From assembly GCA_032622095.1 (NCBI GenBank), contig CP136069.1, positions 9,502,036-9,566,035 on the forward strand: DNA of 64,000 nucleotides, read 5' to 3'. Positions 42,301-56,596 of the stretch are shown one piece after another. The notes under the pieces were generated by a model that searched no databases, was not told the origin of the DNA, and worked only from the letters and a program-made list of their open reading frames with translations. The DNA comes from Siphonodentalium dalli (taxonomy: Eukaryota; Mollusca; Scaphopoda; Gadilida; Siphonodentaliidae). A program made the translations under genes and the position numbers. Numbering within the stretch: the stretch's first letter is position 1; each line of letters starts with the position of its first letter.

Positions 42301-45300
42301 TTACTGTCTCATCATTGGGAGTTATAGGTATAGAGTAGATAAACACACTGTATTACTGTCTCATCATTGGGAGGTATAGGTATAGAGTAGATAAACACAC
42401 TGTATTACTGTCTCATCATTGGGAGTTATAGGTATAGAGTAGATAAATACACTGTATTACTGTCACATCATTGGGAGGTATGGCGTAGATAAATACACTG
42501 TATTACTGTCTCATCATTGGGAGTTATAGGTATAGAGTAGATAAATACACTGTATTACTGTCTCATCATTGGGAGTTATAGGTATAGAGTAGATAAACAC
42601 ACTGTATTACTGTCTCATCATTGGGAGTTATAGGTATAGAGTAGATAAACACACTGTATTACTGTCTCATCATTGGGAGTTATAGGTATAGAGTAGATAA
42701 ATACACTGTATTACTGTCTCATCATTGGGAGTTATAGGTATAGAGTAGATAAACACACTGTATTACTGTCTCATCATTGGGAGTTATAGGTATAGAGTAG
42801 ATAAACACACTGTATTACTGTCTCATCATTGGGAGGTATAGGTATAGAGTAGATAAATACACTGTATTACTGTCTCATCATTAGGAGTTATAGGTATAGA
42901 GTAGATAAATACACTGTATTACTGTCTCATCATTGGGAGTTATAGGTATAGAGTAGATAAATACACTGTATTACTGTCTCATCATTAGGAGGTATAGGTA
43001 TAGAGTAGATAAATACACTGTATTACTGTCTCATCATTGGGAGTTATAGGTATAGAGTAGATAAACACACTGTATTACTGTCACATCATTGGGAGGTATA
43101 GCGTAGATAAACACACTGTATTACTGTCACATCATTGGGAGTTATAGGTATAGAGTAGATAAACACACTGTATTACTGTCTCATCATTGGGAGTTATAGG
43201 TATAGAGTAGATAAACACACTGTATTACTGTCACATCATTGGGAGGTATAGGTATAGAGTAGATAAACACACTGTATTACTGTCACATCATTGGGAGTTA
43301 TAGGTATAGAGTAGATAAACACACTGTATTACTGTCACATCATTGGGAGTTATAGGTATAGAGTAGATAAATACACTGTATTACTGTCTCATCATTGGGA
43401 GGTATAGGTATAGAGTAGATAAACACACTGTATTACTGTCACATCATTGGGAGGTATAGGTATAGAGTAGATAAATACACTGTATTACTGTCTCATCATT
43501 GGGAGGTATAGGTATAGAGTAGATAAACACACTGTATTACTGTCTCATCATTGGGAGTTATAGGTATAGAGTAGATAAACACACTGTATTACCGTCACAT
43601 CATTGGGAGTTATAGGTATAGAGTAGATAAATACACTGTATTACTGTCTCATCATTGGGAGTTATAGGTATAGAGTAGATAAACACACTGTATTACTGTC
43701 ACATCATTGGGAGTTATAGGTATAGAGTAGATAAATACACTGTATTACTGTCTCATCATTGGGAGTTATAGGTATAGAGTAGATAAACACACTGTATTAC
43801 TGTCTCATCATTGGGAGGTATAGGTATAGAGTAGATAAATACACTGTATTACTGTCTCATCATTGGGAGTTATAGGTATAGAGTAGATAAATACACTGTA
43901 TTACTGTCTCATCATTGGGAGTTATAGGTATAGAGTAGATAAACACACTGTATTACTGTCTCATCATTGGGAGGTATAGGTATAGAGTAGATAAACACAC
44001 TGTATTACTGTCTCATCATTGGGAGTTATAGGTATAGAGTAGATAAACACACTGTATTACTGTCTCATCATTGGGAGTTATAGGTATAGAGTAGATAAAC
44101 ACACTGTATTACTGTCACATCATTGGGAGTTATAGGTATAGAGTAGATAAACACACTGTATTACTGTCACATCATTGGGAGTTATAGGTATAGAGTAGAT
44201 AAACACACTGTATTACTGTCACATCATTGGGAGTTATAGGTATAGAGTAGATAAACACACTGTATTACTGTCTCATCATTGGGAGTTATAGGTATAGAGT
44301 AGATAAACACACTGTATTACTGTCACATCATTGGGAGTTATAGGTATAGAGTAGATAAACACACTGTATTACTGTCACATCATTGGGAGGTATAGGTATA
44401 GAGTAGATAAACACACTGTATTACTGTCACATCATTGGGAGTTATAGGTATAGAGTAGATAAACACACTGTATTACTGTCACATCATTGGGAGTTATAGC
44501 GTAGATAAATACACTGTATTACTGTCACATCATTGGGAGGTATAGGTATAGAGTAGATAAACACACTGTATTACTGTCACATCATTGGGAGTTATAGGTA
44601 TAGAGTAGATAAACACACTGTATTACTGTCACATCATTGGGAGTTATAGGTATAGAGTAGATAAACACACTGTATTACTGTCTCATCATTGGGAGTTATA
44701 GGTATAGCGTAGATAAACACACTGTATTACTGTCTCATCATTGGGAGGTATAGGTATAGAGTAGATAAACACACTGTATTACTGTCACATCATTGGGAGT
44801 TATAGGTATAGAGTAGATAAACACACTGTATTACTGTCACATCGTTGGGAGTTATAGGTATAGAGTAGATAAACACACTGTATTACTGTCTCATCATTGG
44901 GAGGTATAGGTATAGAGTAGATAAACACACTGTATTACTGTCTCATCATTGGGAGTTATAGGTATAGAGTAGATAAATACACTGTATTACTGTCACATCA
45001 TTGGGAGGTATAGCATAGATAAACACACTGTATTACTGTCACATCATTGTGAGGTATAGCGTAGATAAATACACTGTATTACTGTCTCATCATTGGGAGT
45101 TATAGGTATAGAGTAGATAAATACACTGTATTACTGTCTCATCATTGGTAGGTATAGGTATAGAGTAGATAAACACACTGTATTACTGTCTCATCATTGG
45201 GAGGTATAGGTATAGAGTAGATAAATACACTGTATTACTGTCTCATCATTGGGAGTTATAGGTATAGAGTAGATAAATACACTGTATTACTGTCACATCA

Positions 45301-48300
45301 TTGGGAGTTATAGGTATAGAGTAGATAAACACACTGTATTACTGTCACATCATTGGGAGTTATAGGTATAGAGTAGATAAACACACTGTATTACTGTCTC
45401 ATCATTGGGAGGTATAGGTATAGAGTAGATAAATACACTGTATTACTGTCTCATCATTGGGAGTTATAGGTATAGAGTAGATAAACACACTGTATTACTG
45501 TCACATCATTGGGAGGTATAGGTATAGAGTAGATAAACACACTGTATTACTGTCTCATCATTGGGAGTTATAGGTATAGAGTAGATAAACACACTGTATT
45601 ACTGTCTCATCATTGGGAGGTATAGGTATAGAGTAGATAAACACACTGTATTACTGTCACATCATTGGGAGTTATAGGTATAGAGTAGATAAACACACTG
45701 TATTACTGTCACATCATTGGGAGTTATAGGTATAGAGTAGATAAACACACTGTATTACTGTCTCATCATTGGGAGTTATAGGTATAGAGTAGATAAACAC
45801 ACTGTATTACTGTCTCATCATTGGGAGTTATAGGTATAGAGTAGATAAACACACTGTATTACTGTCACATCATTGGGAGTTATAGGTATAGAGTAGATAA
45901 ACACACTGTATTACTGTCTCATCATTGGGAGTTATAGGTATAGAGTAGATAAATACACTGTATTACTGTCTCATCATTGGGAGTTATAGGTATAGAGTAG
46001 ATAAATACACTGTATTACTGTCTCATCATTGGGAGGTATAGGTATAGCATAGATAAACACACTGTATTACTGTCTCATCATTGGGAGTTATAGGTATAGA
46101 GTAGATAAACACACTGTATTACTGTCTCATCATTGGGAGGTATAGGTATAGAGTAGATAAACACACTGTATTACTGTCACATCATTGGGAGTTATAGGTA
46201 TAGAGTAGATAAACACACTGTATTACTGTCTCATCATTGGTAGTTATAGGTATAGAGTAGATAAACACACTGTATTACTGTCACATCATTGGGAGGTATA
46301 GAGTAGATAAACACACTGTATTACTGTCTCATCATTGGGAGGTATAGCGTAGATAAATACACTGTATTACTGTCACATCATTGGGAGGTATAGGTATAGC
46401 GTAGATAAATACACTGTATTACTGTCTCATCATTGGGAGGTATAGGTATAGAGTAGATAAACACACTGTATTACTGTCTCATCATTGGGAGTTATAGGTA
46501 TAGAGTAGATAAATACACTGTATTACTGTCTCATCATTGGGAGTTATAGGTATAGAGTAGATAAATACACTGTATTACTGTCTCATCATTGGGAGTTATA
46601 GGTATAGAGTAGATAAACACACTGTATTACTGTCTCATCATTGGGAGTTATAGGTATAGAGTAGATAAACACACTGTATTACTGTCTCATCATTGGGAGG
46701 TATAGGTATAGAGTAGATAAATACACTGTATTACTGTCTCATCATTGGGAGGTATAGGTATAGAGTAGATAAATACACTGTATTACTGTCTCATCATTGG
46801 GAGGTATAGGTATAGAGTAGATAAATACACTGTATTACTGTCTCATCATTGGGAGGTATAGGTATAGAGTAGATAAACACACTGTATTACTGTCTCATCA
46901 TTGGGAGGTATAGGTATAGAGTAGATAAATACACTGTATTACTGTCTCATCATTGGGAGTTATAGGTATAGAGTAGATAAACACACTGTATTACTGTCTC
47001 ATCATTGGGAGTTATAGGTATAGAGTAGATAAACACACTGTATTACTGTCTCATCATTGGGAGTTATAGGTATAGAGTAGATAAACACACTGTATTACTG
47101 TCACATCATTGGGAGTTATAGGTATAGAGTAGATAAATACACTGTATTACTGTCTCATCATTGGGAGTTATAGGTATAGAGTAGATAAACACACTGTATT
47201 ACTGTCTCATCATTGGGAGTTATAGGTATAGAGTAGATAAATACACTGTATTACTGTCTCATCATTGGGAGGTATAGGTATAGAGTAGATAAATACACTG
47301 TATTACTGTCACATCATTGGGAGTTATAGGTATAGAGTAGATAAACACACTGTATTACTGTCTCATCATTGGGAGTTATAGGTATAGAGTAGATAAACAC
47401 ACTGTATTACTGTCTCATCATTGGGAGTTATAGGTATAGAGTAGATAAACACACTGTATTACTGTCTCATCATTGGGAGTTATAGGTATAGCGTAGATAA
47501 ACACACTGTATTACTGTCACATCATTGGGAGGTATAGGTATAGAGTAGATAAACACACTGTATTACTGTCTCATCATTGGGAGTTATAGGTATAGTGTAG
47601 ATAAATACACTGTATTACTGTCTCATCATTGGGAGGTATAGGTATAGAGTAGATAAACACACTGTATTACTGTCACATCATTGGGAGTTATACGTATAGA
47701 GTAGATAAATACACTGTATTACTGTCTCATCATTGGGAGTTATAGGTATAGAGTAGATAAATACACTGTATTACTGTCTCATCATTGGGAGTTATAGGTA
47801 TAGAGTAGATAAACACACTGTATTACTGTCTCATCATTGGGAGTTATAGGTATAGAGTAGATAAATACACTGTATTACTGTCTCATCATTGGGAGGTATA
47901 GGTATAGAGTAGATAAATACACTGTATTACTGTCACATCATTGGGAGTTATAGGTATAGAGTAGATAAACACACTGTATTACTGTCACATCATTGGGAGT
48001 TATAGGTATAGAGTAGATAAATACACTGTATTACTGTCTCATCATTGGGAGTTATAGGTATAGAGTAGATAAACACACTGTATTACTGTCACATCATTGG
48101 GAGGTATAGGTATAGAGTAGATAAATACACTGTATTACTGTCTCATCATTGGGAGTTATAGGTATAGAGTAGATAAACACACTGTATTACTGTCTCATCA
48201 TTGGGAGGTATAGGTATAGAGTAGATAAATACACTGTATTACTGTCTCATCATTGGGAGTTATAGGTATAGAGTAGATAAATACACTGTATTACTGTCTC

Positions 48301-51300
48301 ATCATTGGGAGTTATAGGTATAGAGTAGATAAATACACTGTATTACTGTCACATCATTGGGAGTTATAGGTATAGAGTAGATAAATACACTGTATTACTG
48401 TCTCATCATTGGGAGGTATAGAGTAGATAAACACACTGTATTACTGTCACATCATTGGGAGTTATAGGTATAGAGTAGATAAATACACTGTATTACTGTC
48501 TCATCATTGGGAGGTATAGGTATAGAGTAGATAAATACACTGTATTACTGTCTCATCATTGGGAGGTATAGGTATAGAGTAGATAAATACACTGTATTAC
48601 TGTCACATCATTGGGAGTTATAGGTATAGAGTAGATAAATACACTGTATTACTGTCTCATCATTGGGAGGTATAGGTATAGAGTAGATAAATACACTGTA
48701 TTACTGTCTCATCATTGGGAGGTATAGGTATAGAGTAGATAAATACACTGTATTACTGTCTCATCATTGGGAGTTATAGGTATAGAGTAGATAAATACAC
48801 TGTATTACTGTCTCATCATTGGGAGGTATAGGTATAGAGTAGATAAATACACTGTATTACTGTCTCATCATTGGGAGTTATAGGTATAGAGTAGATAAAC
48901 ACACTGTATTACTGTCTCATCATTGGGAGTTATAGGTATAGAGTAGATAAATACACTGTATTACTGTCACATCATTAGGAGTTATAGGTATAGAGTAGAT
49001 AAACACACTGTATTACTGTCACATCATTGGGAGTTATAGGTATAGAGTAGATAAATACACTGTATTACTGTCTCATCATTGGGAGTTATAGGTATAGAGT
49101 AGATAAACACACTGTATTACTGTCTCATCATTGGGAGGTATAGGTATAGCGTAGATAAATACACTGTATTACTGTCTCATCATTGGGAGTTATAGGTATA
49201 GAGTAGATAAATACACTGTATTACTGTCACATCATTGGGAGGTATAGGTATAGAGTAGATAAACACACTGTATTACTGTCTCATCATTGGGAGGTATAGG
49301 TATAGAGTAGATAAACACACTGTATTACTGTCACATCATTGGGAGTTATAGGTATAGAGTAGATAAACACACTGTATTACTGTCACATCATTAGGAGTTA
49401 TAGGTATAGAGTAGATAAACACACTGTATTACTGTCTCATCATTGGGAGGTATAGGTATAGAGTAGATAAACACACTGTATTACTGTCACATCATTGGGA
49501 GGTATAGGTATAGAGTAGATAAATACACTGTATTACTGTCACATCATTGGGAGGTATAGGTATAGAGTAGATAAATACACTGTATTACTGTCTCATCATT
49601 GGGAGGTATAGGTATAGAGTAGATAAATACACTGTATTACTGTCACATCATTAGGAGTTATAGGTATAGAGTAGATAAACACACTGTATTACTGTCACAT
49701 CATTGGGAGTTATAGGTATAGAGTAGATAAATACACTGTATTACTGTCTCATCATTGGGAGGTATAGGTATAGAGTAGATAAATACACTGTATTACTGTC
49801 ACATCATTAGGAGTTATAGGTATAGAGTAGATAAACACACTGTATTACTGTCTCATCATTGGGAGGTATAGGTATAGAGTAGATAAACACACTGTATTAC
49901 TGTCACATCATTGGGAGTTATAGGTATAGAGTAGATAAACACACTGTATTACTGTCACATCATTGGGAGTTATAGGTATAGAGTAGATAAACACACTGTA
50001 TTACTGTCTCATCATTGGGAGTTATAGGTATAGCGTAGATAAACACACTGTATTACTGTCTCATCATTGGGAGTTATAGGTATAGAGTAGATAAACACAC
50101 TGTATTACTGTCACATCATTGGGAGTTATAGGTATAGAGTAGATAAACACACTGTATTACTGTCTCATCATTGGGAGTTATAGGTATAGAGTAGATAAAC
50201 ACACTGTATTACTGTCACATCATTGGGAGGTATAGGTATAGAGTAGATAAACACACTGTATTACTGTCTCATCATTGGGAGGTATAGGTATAGAGTAGAT
50301 AAACACACTGTATTACTGTCACATCATTGGGAGTTATAGGTATAGAGTAGATAAATACACTGTATTACTGTCACATCATTGGGAGTTATAGGTATAGAGT
50401 AGATAAACACACTGTATTACTGTCACATCATTGGGAGGTATAGGTATAGAGTAGATAAACACACTGTATTACTGTCTCATCATTGGGAGGTATAGGTATA
50501 GAGTAGATAAACACACTGTATTACTGTCTCATCATTGGGAGTTATAGGTATAGAGTAGATAAACACACTGTATTACTGTCACATCATTGGGAGTTATAGG
50601 TATAGAGTAGATAAATACACTGTATTACTGTCACATCATTGGGAGTTATAGGTATAGAGTAGATAAATACACTGTATTACTGTCTCATCATTGGGAGTTA
50701 TAGGTATAGAGTAGATAAATACACTGTATTACTGTCTCATCATTGGGAGTTATAGGTATAGAGTAGATAAACACACTGTATTACTGTCTCATCATTGGGA
50801 GTTATAGGTATAGAGTAGATAAATACACTGTATTACTGTCACATCATTGGGAGGTATAGGTATAGAGTAGATAAATACACTGTATTACTGTCTCATCATT
50901 GGGAGTTATAGGTATAGAGTAGATAAACACACTGTATTACTGTCTCATCATTGGGAGGTATAGGTATAGAGTAGATAAACACACTGTATTACTGTCTCAT
51001 CATTGGGAGGTATAGGTATAGAGTAGATAAACACACTGTATTACTGTCTCATCATTGGGAGGTATAGGTATAGAGTAGATAAATACACTGTATTACTGTC
51101 TCATCATTGGGAGTTATAGGTATAGAGTAGATAAACACACTGTATTACTGTCTAATCATTAGGAGTTATAGGTATAGAGTAGATAAACACACTGTATTAC
51201 TGTCTCATCATTGGGAGGTATAGGTATAGAGTAGATAAATACACTGTATTACTGTCACATCATTGGGAGTTATAGGTATAGAGTAGATAAACACACTGTA

Positions 51301-51839
51301 TTACTGTCACATCATTGGGAGTTATAGGTATAGAGTAGATAAATACACTGTATTACTGTCACATCATTGGGAGTTATAGGTATAGAGTAGATAAACACAC
51401 TGTATTACTGTCACATCATTGGGAGTTATAGGTATAGAGTAGATAAACACACTGTATTACTGTCACATCATTGGGAGTTATAGGTATAGAGTAGATAAAC
51501 ACACTGTATTACTGTCTCATCATTGGGAGGTATAGGTATAGAGTAGATAAACACACTGTATTACTGTCACATCATTGGGAGGTATAGGTATAGAGTAGAT
51601 AAACACACTGTATTACTGTCTCATCATTGGGAGTTATAGGTATAGAGTAGATAAACACACTGTATTACTGTCTCATCATTGGGAGTTATAGGTATAGAGT
51701 AGATAAACACACTGTATTACTGTCACATCATTGGGAGGTATAGGTATAGAGTAGATAAACACACTGTATTACTGTCACATCATTGGGAGTTATAGGTATA
51801 GAGTAGATAAACACACTGTATTACTGTCTCATCATTGGG

Positions 51840-52600
51840 AGTTATAGGTATAGCGTAGATAAATACACTGTATTACTGTCTCATCATTGGGAGGTATAGG
51901 TATAGAGTAGATAAACACACTGTATTACTGTCACATCATTGGGAGGTATAGGTATAGCATAGATAAATACACTGTATTACTGTCTCATCATTGGGAGTTA
52001 TAGGTATAGAGTAGATAAATACACTGTATTACTGTCACATCATTGGGAGGTATAGAGTAGATAAATACACTGTATTACTGTCTCATCATTGGGAGTTATA
52101 GGTATAGAGTAGATAAACACACTGTATTACTGTCACATCATTGGGAGTTATAGGTATAGAGTAGATAAACACACTGTATTACTGTCTCATCATTGGGAGT
52201 TATAGGTATAGCGTAGATAAATACACTGTATTACTGTCACATCATTGGGAGGTATAGGTATAGAGTAGATAAACACACTGTATTACTGTCTCATCATTGG
52301 GAGTTATAGGTATAGAGTAGATAAATACACTGTATTACTGTCTCATCATTGGGAGTTATAGGTATAGCGTAGATAAATACACTGTATTACTGTCACATCA
52401 TTGGGAGTTATAGGTATAGAGTAGATAAACACACTGTATTACTGTCACATCATTGGGAGTTATAGGTATAGCGTAGATAAATACACTGTATTACTGTCAC
52501 ATCATTGGGAGTTATAGGTATAGAGTAGATAAATACACTGTATTACTGTCTCATCATTGGGAGTTATAGGTATAGCGTAGATAAATACACTGTATTACTG
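51840..52600 (+). repeat. Regularly spaced CGTAG units, second alternating sub-array
   Basis: Full-length units with GCGTAG have their variant base at 51854, 52212, 52368, 52472 and 52576. The last three intervals are 3, 2 and 2 units, so the end of the run alternates a CGTAG unit with an AGTAG unit in a 104-bp dimer. The first interval is 358 bp and contains the short unit at 52023. Confidence 0.75.
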
Positions 52601-53099
52601 TCACATCATTGGGAGTTATAGGTATAGAGTAGATAAATACACTGTATTACTGTCACATCATTGGGAGGTATAGGTATAGAGTAGATAAACACACTGTATT
52701 ACTGTCTCATCATTAGGAGTTATAGGTATAGAGTAGATAAACACACTGTATTACTGTCACATCATTGGGAGGTATAGGTATAGAGTAGATAAACACACTG
52801 TATTACTGTCACATCATTGGGAGTTATAGGTATAGAGTAGATAAACACACTGTATTACTGTCACATCATTGGGAGGTATAGGTATAGAGTAGATAAATAC
52901 ACTGTATTACTGTCTCATCATTGGGAGTTATAGGTATAGAGTAGATAAATACACTGTATTACTGTCTCATCATTGGGAGGTATAGGTATAGAGTAGATAA
53001 ATACACTGTATTACTGTCTCATCATTGGGAGTTATAGGTATAGAGTAGATAAACACACTGTATTACTGTCTCATCATTGGGAGGTATAGGTATAGAGTA

Positions 53100-56000
53100 G
53101 ATAAATACACTGTATTACTGTCACATCATTAGGAGTTATAGGTATAGAGTAGATAAACACACTGTATTACTGTCACATCATTGGGAGTTATAGGTATAGA
53201 GTAGATAAATACACTGTATTACTGTCTCATCATTGGGAGTTATAGGTATAGAGTAGATAAATACACTGTATTACTGTCACATCATTGGGAGTTATAGGTA
53301 TAGAGTAGATAAATACACTGTATTACTGTCACATCATTAGGAGTTATAGGTATAGAGTAGATAAATACACTGTATTACTGTCACATCATTAGGAGTTATA
53401 GGTATAGAGTAGATAAACACACTGTATTACTGTCTCATCATTGGGAGTTATAGGTATAGAGTAGATAAACACACTGTATTACTGTCACATCATTGGGAGT
53501 TATACGTATAGAGTAGATAAATACACTGTATTACTGTCTCATCATTGGGAGGTATAGGTATAGAGTAGATAAATACACTGTATTACTGTCTCATCATTGG
53601 GAGTTATAGGTATAGAGTAGATAAACACACTGTATTACTGTCTCATCATTGGGAGGTATAGGTATAGAGTAGATAAACACACTGTATTACTGTCTCATCA
53701 TTGGGAGTTATAGGTATAGAGTAGATAAATACACTGTATTACTGTCTCATCATTGGGAGTTATAGGTATAGAGTAGATAAATACACTGTATTACTGTCAC
53801 ATCATTGGGAGTTATAGGTATAGAGTAGATAAATACACTGTATTACTGTCTCATCATTGGGAGGTATAGCGTAGATAAACACACTGTATTACTGTCACAT
53901 CATTGGGAGTTATAGGTATAGAGTAGATAAATACACTGTATTACTGTCACATCATTGGGAGTTATAGGTATAGAGTAGATAAACACACTGTATTACTGTC
54001 ACATCATTGGGAGTTATAGGTATAGAGTAGATAAACACACTGTATTACTGTCACATCATTGGGAGTTATACGTATAGAGTAGATAAATACACTGTATTAC
54101 TGTCTCATCATTGGGAGGTATAGGTATAGAGTAGATAAACACACTGTATTACTGTCACATCATTGGGAGTTATAGGTATAGAGTAGATAAATACACTGTA
54201 TTACTGTCTCATCATTGGGAGTTATAGGTATAGAGTAGATAAATACACTGTATTACTGTCACATCATTAGGAGTTATAGGTATAGAGTAGATAAATACAC
54301 TGTATTACTGTCACATCATTAGGAGTTATAGGTATAGAGTAGATAAACACACTGTATTACTGTCTCATCATTGGGAGTTATACGTATAGAGTAGATAAAC
54401 ACACTGTATTACTGTCACATCATTGGGAGGTATAGGTATAGAGTAGATAAACACACTGTATTACTGTCACATCATTGGGAGGTATAGGTATAGAGTAGAT
54501 AAACACACTGTATTACTGTCACATCATTGGGAGGTATAGGTATAGAGTAGATAAATACACTGTATTACTGTCACATCATTGGGAGTTATAGGTATAGAGT
54601 AGATAAATACACTGTATTACTGTCTCATCATTGGGAGTTATAGGTATAGAGTAGATAAACACACTGTATTACTGTCTCATCATTGGGAGGTATAGCATAG
54701 ATAAATACACTGTATTACTGTCTCATCATTGGGAGTTATAGGTATAGAGTAGATAAACACACTGTATTACTGTCATATCATTGGGAGTTATAGGTATAGA
54801 GTAGATAAATACACTGTATTACTGTCTCATCATTGGGAGTTATAGGTATAGAGTAGATAAACACACTGTATTACTGTCACATCATTGGGAGGTATAGGTA
54901 TAGAGTAGATAAACACACTGTATTACTGTCACATCATTGGGAGGTATAGGTATAGCGTAGATAAACACACTATATTACTGTCTCATCATTAGGAGTTATA
55001 GGTATAGAGTAGATAAATACACTGTATTACTGTCACATCATTAGGAGTTATAGGTATAGAGTAGATAAATACACTGTATTACTGTCACATCATTAGGAGT
55101 TATAGGTATAGAGTAGATAAACACACTGTATTACTGTCACATCATTGGGAGTTATAGGTATAGAGTAGATAAATACACTGTATTACTGTCTCATCATTGG
55201 GAGTTATAGGTATAGAGTAGATAAACACACTGTATTACTGTCTCATCATTGGGAGGTATAGCATAGATAAATACACTGTATTACTGTCTCATCATTGGGA
55301 GTTATAGGTATAGAGTAGATAAATACACTGTATTACTGTCACATCATTGGGAGGTATAGGTATAGAGTAGATAAATACACTGTATTACTGTCTCATCATT
55401 GGGAGTTATAGGTATAGAGTAGATAAACACACTGTATTACTGTCACATCATTGGGAGTTATAGGTATAGCATAGATAAATACACTGTATTACTGTCTCAT
55501 CATTGGGAGTTATAGGTATAGAGTAGATAAATACACTGTATTACTGTCACATCATTGGGAGTTATAGGTATAGCATAGATAAATACACTGTATTACTGTC
55601 TCATCATTGGGAGTTATAGGTATAGAGTAGATAAACACACTGTATTACTGTCTCATCATTAGGAGTTATAGGTATAGAGTAGATAAACACACTGTATTAC
55701 TGTCTCATCATTGGGAGTTATACGTATAGAGTAGATAAATACACTGTATTACTGTCTCATCATTGGGAGTTATAGGTATAGAGTAGATAAACACACTGTA
55801 TTACTGTCTCATCATTGGGAGTTATAGGTATAGAGTAGATAAATACACTGTATTACTGTCACATCATTAGGAGTTATAGGTATAGCATAGATAAATACAC
55901 TGTATTACTGTCTCATCATTGGGAGGTATAGCATAGATAAACACACTGTATTACTGTCTCATCATTGGGAGGTATAGGTATAGAGTAGATAAACACACTG

Positions 56001-56500
56001 TATTACTGTCTCATCATTGGGAGTTATAGGTATAGAGTAGATAAATACACTGTATTACTGTCTCATCATTGGGAGTTATAGGTATAGAGTAGATAAACAC
56101 ACTGTATTACTGTCTCATCATTGGGAGTTATACGTATAGAGTAGATAAACACACTGTATTACTGTCACATCATTGGGAGGTATAGGTATAGAGTAGATAA
56201 ATACACTGTATTACTGTCACATCATTGGGAGGTATAGGTATAGAGTAGATAAACACACTGTATTACTGTCACATCATTGGGAGGTATAGGTATAGAGTAG
56301 ATAAATACACTGTATTACTGTCTCATCATTGGGAGGTATAGGTATAGAGTAGATAAATACACTGTATTACTGTCTCATCATTGGGAGTTATAGGTATAGA
56401 GTAGATAAATACACTGTATTACTGTCACATCATTAGGAGTTATAGGTATAGAGTAGATAAACACACTGTATTACTGTCACATCATTGGGAGTTATAGGTA
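53100..56500 (+). repeat. Domain enriched in TTAGG and TACGTA unit variants
   Basis: TTAGGAG (site 23 A) appears about 12 times here, including adjacent pairs at about 53339/53391 and 54269/54321 (930 bp apart: 18 units with one deletion) and a triplet at about 54991, 55041 and 55091. TACGTA (site 33 C) appears near 53505, 54071, 54383, 55723 and 56133. The pairs share the order A15-TTAGG-T50 then A15-TTAGG-C50, so the block was probably copied. Confidence 0.75.
54931..54990 (+). repeat. Distant copy of the CGTAG plus ACTATATT pair
   Basis: Second copy of the rare two-unit haplotype at 25141-25200. The match covers an A15, G28, CGTAG, C50 unit and the start of the next unit through T15; after that the copies differ (TTGGG then G28 at 25.2 kb; TTAGG then T28 here). 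Confidence 0.85.
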
Positions 56501-56596
56501 TAGAGTAGATAAATACACTGTATTACTGTCTCATCATTGGGAGTTATAGGTATAGCGTAGATAAACACACTGTATTACTGTCACATCATTGGGAGT

